9,509 nt of DNA, taken from Schlesneria sp. (GTDB lineage Bacteria; Planctomycetota; Planctomycetia; Planctomycetales; Planctomycetaceae). Where the stretch lies: positions 1 through 9,509 of the forward strand of contig JANXOO010001379.1 of assembly GCA_025353525.1 (NCBI GenBank), in the 5' to 3' direction. Below are positions 6,145 to 9,509 of the stretch, piece after piece. A program made the position numbers and the translations under genes. The notes below the pieces were generated by a model. It was not told the origin of the DNA. It saw only the letters and a list, made by a program, of their open reading frames with translations, and made no database searches. Positions within the stretch are counted from its first letter, which is position 1; each line of letters opens with the position of its first letter.

Positions 6145-7854
6145 ATGTTCGTCATTTGTTCCCGCGTTGTATTCTGTTTCCTCGTGGTCGGATCGGTCGC
6201 GTTCGCTGCAGACGTACCCAAAGGCGAAATCGTCAAGTTTACGTTCGAGCAATCGAAGATTTTCCCGGGTACCACGCGAGAAGTCTCGATCTACATTCCC
6301 AAACAGTACAACCCGGATAAACCCGCTTGCGTTTACGTCAATCAGGACGGTGTCCAGTACAAAGCTCCTGAGGTTTTCGACTCATTGATCCAGTCGGGAG
6401 AAATGCCCGTAACGATTGGTGTTTTCGTCACGCCGGGAATCGTCAAGGCAGCATCCGACCAGGCATTGCCGCGATTCAATCGAAGTTTTGAATACGACGG
6501 ACTCGGCGATGGATATGCCCAATTTTTGCTCGAAGAACTGTTGCCCGAGGTCGAGAAACAAAAAGCAGAAGACGGTCGGGCAATCAAGCTTTCGAAGGAC
6601 GGAAACGATCGTGCGATTGGTGGAGCAAGCAGCGGAGCAATCTGCGCTTTCACGGCGGCATGGGAACGACCCGACGCCTTCCAACGGGTATTCAGCGCGA
6701 TCGGCACCTACGTTGGATTGCGCGGCGGACAGAATTACTCGACGCTGATTCGGAAATTCGAACCCAAGCCAATCCGTATCTTTCTGGAAGACGGCAGCAA
6801 TGATCTGAATATCTATGGTGGCGATTGGTGGATGGCCAATCAGGCCATGGAACGCTCGCTGGTTTTTTCCGGTTACGAAGTCACTCACAACTGGGGCGAA
6901 GGAGGCCACAATGGCGATCACGCAACCGAACTTTTTCCCGAAGCGATGAAGTGGCTGTGGAAAGACTGGCCCGCTCAGGTGACTGCAGGCAAGGGTTCGC
7001 CACAATTGCAAGAAATTCTGATCCCCGGCGAAGACTGGAATCTGGTCGGCAAAGGCTATCAGTTTTCAGAAGGGCCAGCGGTCAATTCCAGCGGCTATTT
7101 GCACTTCAACGATGCTGCTGCAGGTAAAACGTTCCGGATCGTGAAGGACGGAGCAGTCAAAGAGCTTTTCGGTGATTCAAAGCGAGGCGATGGCCAGGCG
7201 TTCGGCCCCGATGGCAAACTTTACGTCAATGCAACGGCAACAAACGAAGTCATCGCCTGGGACATATTGGGCAAGTCGAGCGTCATTGCCAACGGGTTCC
7301 GAGGCAACGACCTTGTCGTCAATCACGACGGAGGAATTTACGCCACAAGCCCCGCCACGAATGGTGTCGATCCCAGCAAGGTCTATTACATCAGCCCCAA
7401 AGGGGAAAAGAAGATCGTCGACACAGGGCTGAAGTTTGCCAATGGAATCTGCCTGTCTCCCGATCACGCGCTGCTATACGTCACCGACAGCCGGACGCAT
7501 TGGGTTTACAGTTATCAGGTTCAGCCGGACGGAACATTGATGCACAAACAAAAATACTTTCATTTGCATGTTCCTGATACTTCTGACGACAGTGGTGCCG
7601 ATGGAATCCGTTGCGACCGCGACGGTCGTGTGTGGGTTGCGACCCGCATGGGCCTGCAAGTCTGCGATCAGCCCGGCCGGGTGAATTGCATTATTCCAAC
7701 CCCAAACGGAAAGGTTTCGAACCTGACGTTCGGAGGCCCTGCATTTGATATCCTGTACTGTACTTGCGGAGACAAAGTCTATTCTCGCAAGGTCAAAGTC
7801 AGAGGCTCGAACGGATGGGAGCCCCCGGTCAAGCCAGCGAATCCACGACTGTAG
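6145..7854 (+). CDS. secreted fusion: putative esterase plus SMP-30/gluconolactonase-like domain
   Basis: The 569-residue protein begins with a Sec signal peptide (hydrophobic core about 7-20, probable cut after AFA at 21), so it acts outside the cytoplasm. Residues about 28-276 form an alpha/beta-hydrolase of the esterase D / enterochelin-esterase type (PF00756): nucleophile Ser162 in GGASSGAI, likely acid Asp220 in LEDGSNDLN, and likely His255 in GGHNGDHA. Residues about 290-550 form a six-bladed SMP-30/gluconolactonase/LRE-type propeller with the expected metal ligands: Glu309 (SEGP), Asn388 (GND), Asn433 (FANGI) and Asp486 (GADGI). Together the halves suggest cleavage of sugar or aromatic esters and hydrolysis of a lactone; the substrate is not readable. 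AGGA at 6133-6136, 8 bases before the ATG, and the signal peptide fix this start; the frame is open further upstream to 5665 but that part is not protein-like. The HAD phosphatase gene follows 22 bases later. Confidence 0.9.
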   Translation: MFVICSRVVFCFLVVGSVAFAADVPKGEIVKFTFEQSKIFPGTTREVSIYIPKQYNPDKPACVYVNQDGVQYKAPEVFDSLIQSGEMPVTIGVFVTPGIVKAASDQALPRFNRSFEYDGLGDGYAQFLLEELLPEVEKQKAEDGRAIKLSKDGNDRAIGGASSGAICAFTAAWERPDAFQRVFSAIGTYVGLRGGQNYSTLIRKFEPKPIRIFLEDGSNDLNIYGGDWWMANQAMERSLVFSGYEVTHNWGEGGHNGDHATELFPEAMKWLWKDWPAQVTAGKGSPQLQEILIPGEDWNLVGKGYQFSEGPAVNSSGYLHFNDAAAGKTFRIVKDGAVKELFGDSKRGDGQAFGPDGKLYVNATATNEVIAWDILGKSSVIANGFRGNDLVVNHDGGIYATSPATNGVDPSKVYYISPKGEKKIVDTGLKFANGICLSPDHALLYVTDSRTHWVYSYQVQPDGTLMHKQKYFHLHVPDTSDDSGADGIRCDRDGRVWVATRMGLQVCDQPGRVNCIIPTPNGKVSNLTFGGPAFDILYCTCGDKVYSRKVKVRGSNGWEPPVKPANPRL

Positions 7855-7876
7855 TCATTCAGATAAAGCCGAAACG

Positions 7877-8488
7877 ATGCCGCAAATCCGCGGAATTATC
7901 TTTGATATGGACGGTACGCTGGTCGATTCGCGACTCGACTACGACGCGATCCGTCGGGAGATGGGCTTATCTGAAGGAATGCCGATCCTCGAAGGTCTGG
8001 AACGGGTGCCGGACGGCTCGCAGCGCGACCGGATGCTGGAGGTGATTCGCGCTCACGAACTTAGGGGTGCCGATGAAGCGGTCCCGATCGAAGGAGTCTT
8101 GGAATTCCTGAGTCATCTTGAAGAACGCGGTGTTTCAAGTGCCGTGCTGACACGCAATTCGCGCGAATCTACCTCCAGGACACTGACTCGATTGAATCAC
8201 TCGTTCTCGCAAATTGTCACGCGAGAAGACGCGTTGCCTAAACCCGATCCGGCCGGAGTTCACCTGATCGCCCGACGATGGGGGTTTCCCCCGCACGAAA
8301 TGATCGTGATTGGCGATTACCTGTTCGACATCCAGGCGGGGCGACGCGCCGGGGCGCGCGGTATTCTGTTCGCACCCGGCCTACGTCCCGACTACGCAAA
8401 TGAAGCCGATTTCGTATTACAGCATTTTCGCGACGCTGTGGACCTGATTGACCGAATGGCCTGTCTCGATGAACCCATCGCACAGTGA
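7877..8488 (+). CDS. HAD-superfamily phosphatase, phosphoglycolate phosphatase-like
   Basis: The 203-residue protein carries all four HAD motifs: FDMDGTLVDS with nucleophile Asp10 and acid/base Asp12, motif II at VLTRN with Thr92, Lys122 in LPKPDP, and acidic Asp147 and Asp151 in GDYLFDIQAG. A helical cap of about 65 residues lies between motifs I and II (subclass I), typical of small phosphatases and beta-phosphoglucomutase relatives acting on phosphorylated small molecules. The exact substrate cannot be read. The ATG at 7877 places the DxD motif at the usual distance from the N-terminus; the frame is open further upstream, but that part overlaps the esterase gene and is not protein-like. 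There is no clear Shine-Dalgarno sequence. It starts 22 bases after the esterase-lactonase stop and may be co-transcribed with it. It converges with queA. Confidence 0.9.
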   Translation: MPQIRGIIFDMDGTLVDSRLDYDAIRREMGLSEGMPILEGLERVPDGSQRDRMLEVIRAHELRGADEAVPIEGVLEFLSHLEERGVSSAVLTRNSRESTSRTLTRLNHSFSQIVTREDALPKPDPAGVHLIARRWGFPPHEMIVIGDYLFDIQAGRRAGARGILFAPGLRPDYANEADFVLQHFRDAVDLIDRMACLDEPIAQ

Positions 8489-8497
8489 GTCGTCGTT

Positions 8498-9509
8498 TCA
8501 AACGATCAGCATGGCATCGCCATAGCTGTAGAAGCGGTAACGTTCTTCGATGGCGATACGATAAGCCTCGAGTACGAAGTCGGTCCCTCCAAACGCCGCG
8601 ACCAGCATCAACAGTGTCGATTTCGGCAAGTGGAAATTCGTCAGCAAAACGTCTGCTGAATGAAACGTGTATGGCGGGTAAACGAACAGATCGGTTTCTC
8701 CCTTCCATTCCCGCACACTGGCAGCAGCATCGGTTCCGCAAGCGCGACGGGCCGATTCGAGTGTGCGCAGGCTGGTCGTACCGACCGCGACGATGCGTCC
8801 CGAATCAAGTCGGGTTTGATTCAGAGTTGTTGCGGCCAGACCAGACAGCTCGCACCACTCGGAATGCATCCGGTGAGCAGAGATGTCTTCGACGGAGACG
8901 GGACGAAACGTACCTGGTCCGACGTGCAAGGTCACCTCGGCCCGCCGAATTCCGCAACGTTGACAGGCATCGAGTAACTCGGGAGTGAAGTGCAATCCTG
9001 CTGTCGGTGCCGCGACAGAGCCGGGGTGACGTGCATACGTCGTTTGATAACGATCCCGATCGGATTCCGACGCCTGTTTTCGTTTCATGTACGGTGGCAA
9101 CGGAACGGTGCCGAAGTTCGGCAAAACGTCGATTGCTGATTCAGCTCGGGAAGCCGCAAACCGGCAAACACCGTCGGCTTCCTTTTCAATCAGTGTCAAC
9201 TCGAGGACCTCGCCGGCGGCATTGGTCACCGAGATCGATTCGTTCGGTCGCAGATAACCTCGAGTTTGCCCGATCAACCGCCATAGTCCGGTCGTTGTTG
9301 AATTGAGATAGAGTCCTTCCCACTTTCCGCCGGTCGCTATTCGGATCCCGAACAATCGCGCGGGAAGCACCCGACTGTTGTTGAGGACCAGGCAATCACC
9401 GGATTTCAATCGCTGCGGCAGGTCGCGAATGTGATCGTGGAAAATGCGTTGTGTCTGTCGCTCGAGAACCATCAAGCGTGCACCATCGCGCATCGGCGGC
9501 GGTTCTTTT
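8498..9509 (-). CDS. queA: S-adenosylmethionine:tRNA ribosyltransferase-isomerase QueA (5' end beyond window)
   Basis: QueA transfers and isomerises the ribosyl part of S-adenosylmethionine onto preQ1 in tRNA, giving epoxyqueuosine in the wobble position of GUN-anticodon tRNAs. The visible ~336 residues show the family marks in order: PPPMRDGARLMVLER near the N-terminus (matching the EPRDxSRLLVLDR segment of other QueA proteins), DCLVLNNSRVLPARLFG, GSVAAPTAGLHFTPELL, TLHVGPGTFRPVSVEDI, TTSLRTLESA, TNFHLPKSTLLMLVAAFGG, and the C-terminal RYRFYSYGDAMLIV. The frame stays open to the window edge (KEPPP precedes the first Met), and the usual ~20 N-terminal residues are missing, so the gene continues past 9509 and the ATG at 9493 is not the real start. 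The stop lies 9 bases from the convergent HAD gene, without a clear terminator. Confidence 0.96.
   Translation of the reverse strand, partial: KEPPPMRDGARLMVLERQTQRIFHDHIRDLPQRLKSGDCLVLNNSRVLPARLFGIRIATGGKWEGLYLNSTTTGLWRLIGQTRGYLRPNESISVTNAAGEVLELTLIEKEADGVCRFAASRAESAIDVLPNFGTVPLPPYMKRKQASESDRDRYQTTYARHPGSVAAPTAGLHFTPELLDACQRCGIRRAEVTLHVGPGTFRPVSVEDISAHRMHSEWCELSGLAATTLNQTRLDSGRIVAVGTTSLRTLESARRACGTDAAASVREWKGETDLFVYPPYTFHSADVLLTNFHLPKSTLLMLVAAFGGTDFVLEAYRIAIEERYRFYSYGDAMLIV

Noticed and set aside
8493..8505. TCGTTT-C-AAACGA palindrome at the HAD/queA junction as a terminator
   Set aside because: A one-base loop cannot form a hairpin, and no T-run follows.
8485..8988. A 167-codon plus-strand frame overlapping queA
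   Set aside because: It is antisense to the well-conserved QueA protein and Arg-rich without motifs.
1..9509. CRISPR array, tRNA/rRNA genes, toxin-antitoxin or defence operon
   Set aside because: No direct-repeat array, no cloverleaf and no defence protein motifs were seen on either strand.

Overview
The window looks like a chromosomal segment of a planctomycete or a close relative. This is an inference from gene style, not a proof: long intergenic spaces, mostly single-gene transcription units on alternating strands, an HAE3-type RND transporter, a secreted esterase fused to an SMP-30 lactonase, and small lineage-type hypothetical proteins. No database could be consulted.

Layout, left to right. 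A small uncharacterised protein gene (+, 24-359) is followed by a short coding-like fragment (+, 381-503) and a featureless spacer with one hairpin. A decayed IS91-family transposase C-terminus (-, 822-1232, with an in-frame TGA) abuts the terminator of a large RND/MMPL transporter gene (-, 1261-3468). A divergent intergenic region with overlapping inverted repeats (3469-3770) separates the transporter from an M16 zinc peptidase gene (+, 3771-4994). The peptidase converges with a 172-residue hypothetical gene (-, 5271-5789) across a hairpin-rich spacer. A 355-base leader region with a terminator-like hairpin and one arm of a 16-bp inverted repeat precedes a secreted two-domain esterase/gluconolactonase-like gene (+, 6145-7854). 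A HAD phosphatase gene (+, 7877-8488) follows 22 bases later. It converges, with a 9-base gap, on queA (-, 8498 to beyond the window end).

Functionally the genes are mostly independent. The esterase-lactonase and the HAD phosphatase may be co-transcribed. QueA belongs to queuosine tRNA modification. The M16 peptidase has its zinc site but, by eye, lacks the usual Arg/Tyr substrate-binding pair, which suggests a partner subunit or altered specificity. I found no complete mobile element, CRISPR array, defence island, tRNA or rRNA. The most notable points are the esterase-lactonase fusion, the M16 variant, the IS91 remnant, the unrecognised 172-residue gene with a two-part look, and the structured intergenic regions.
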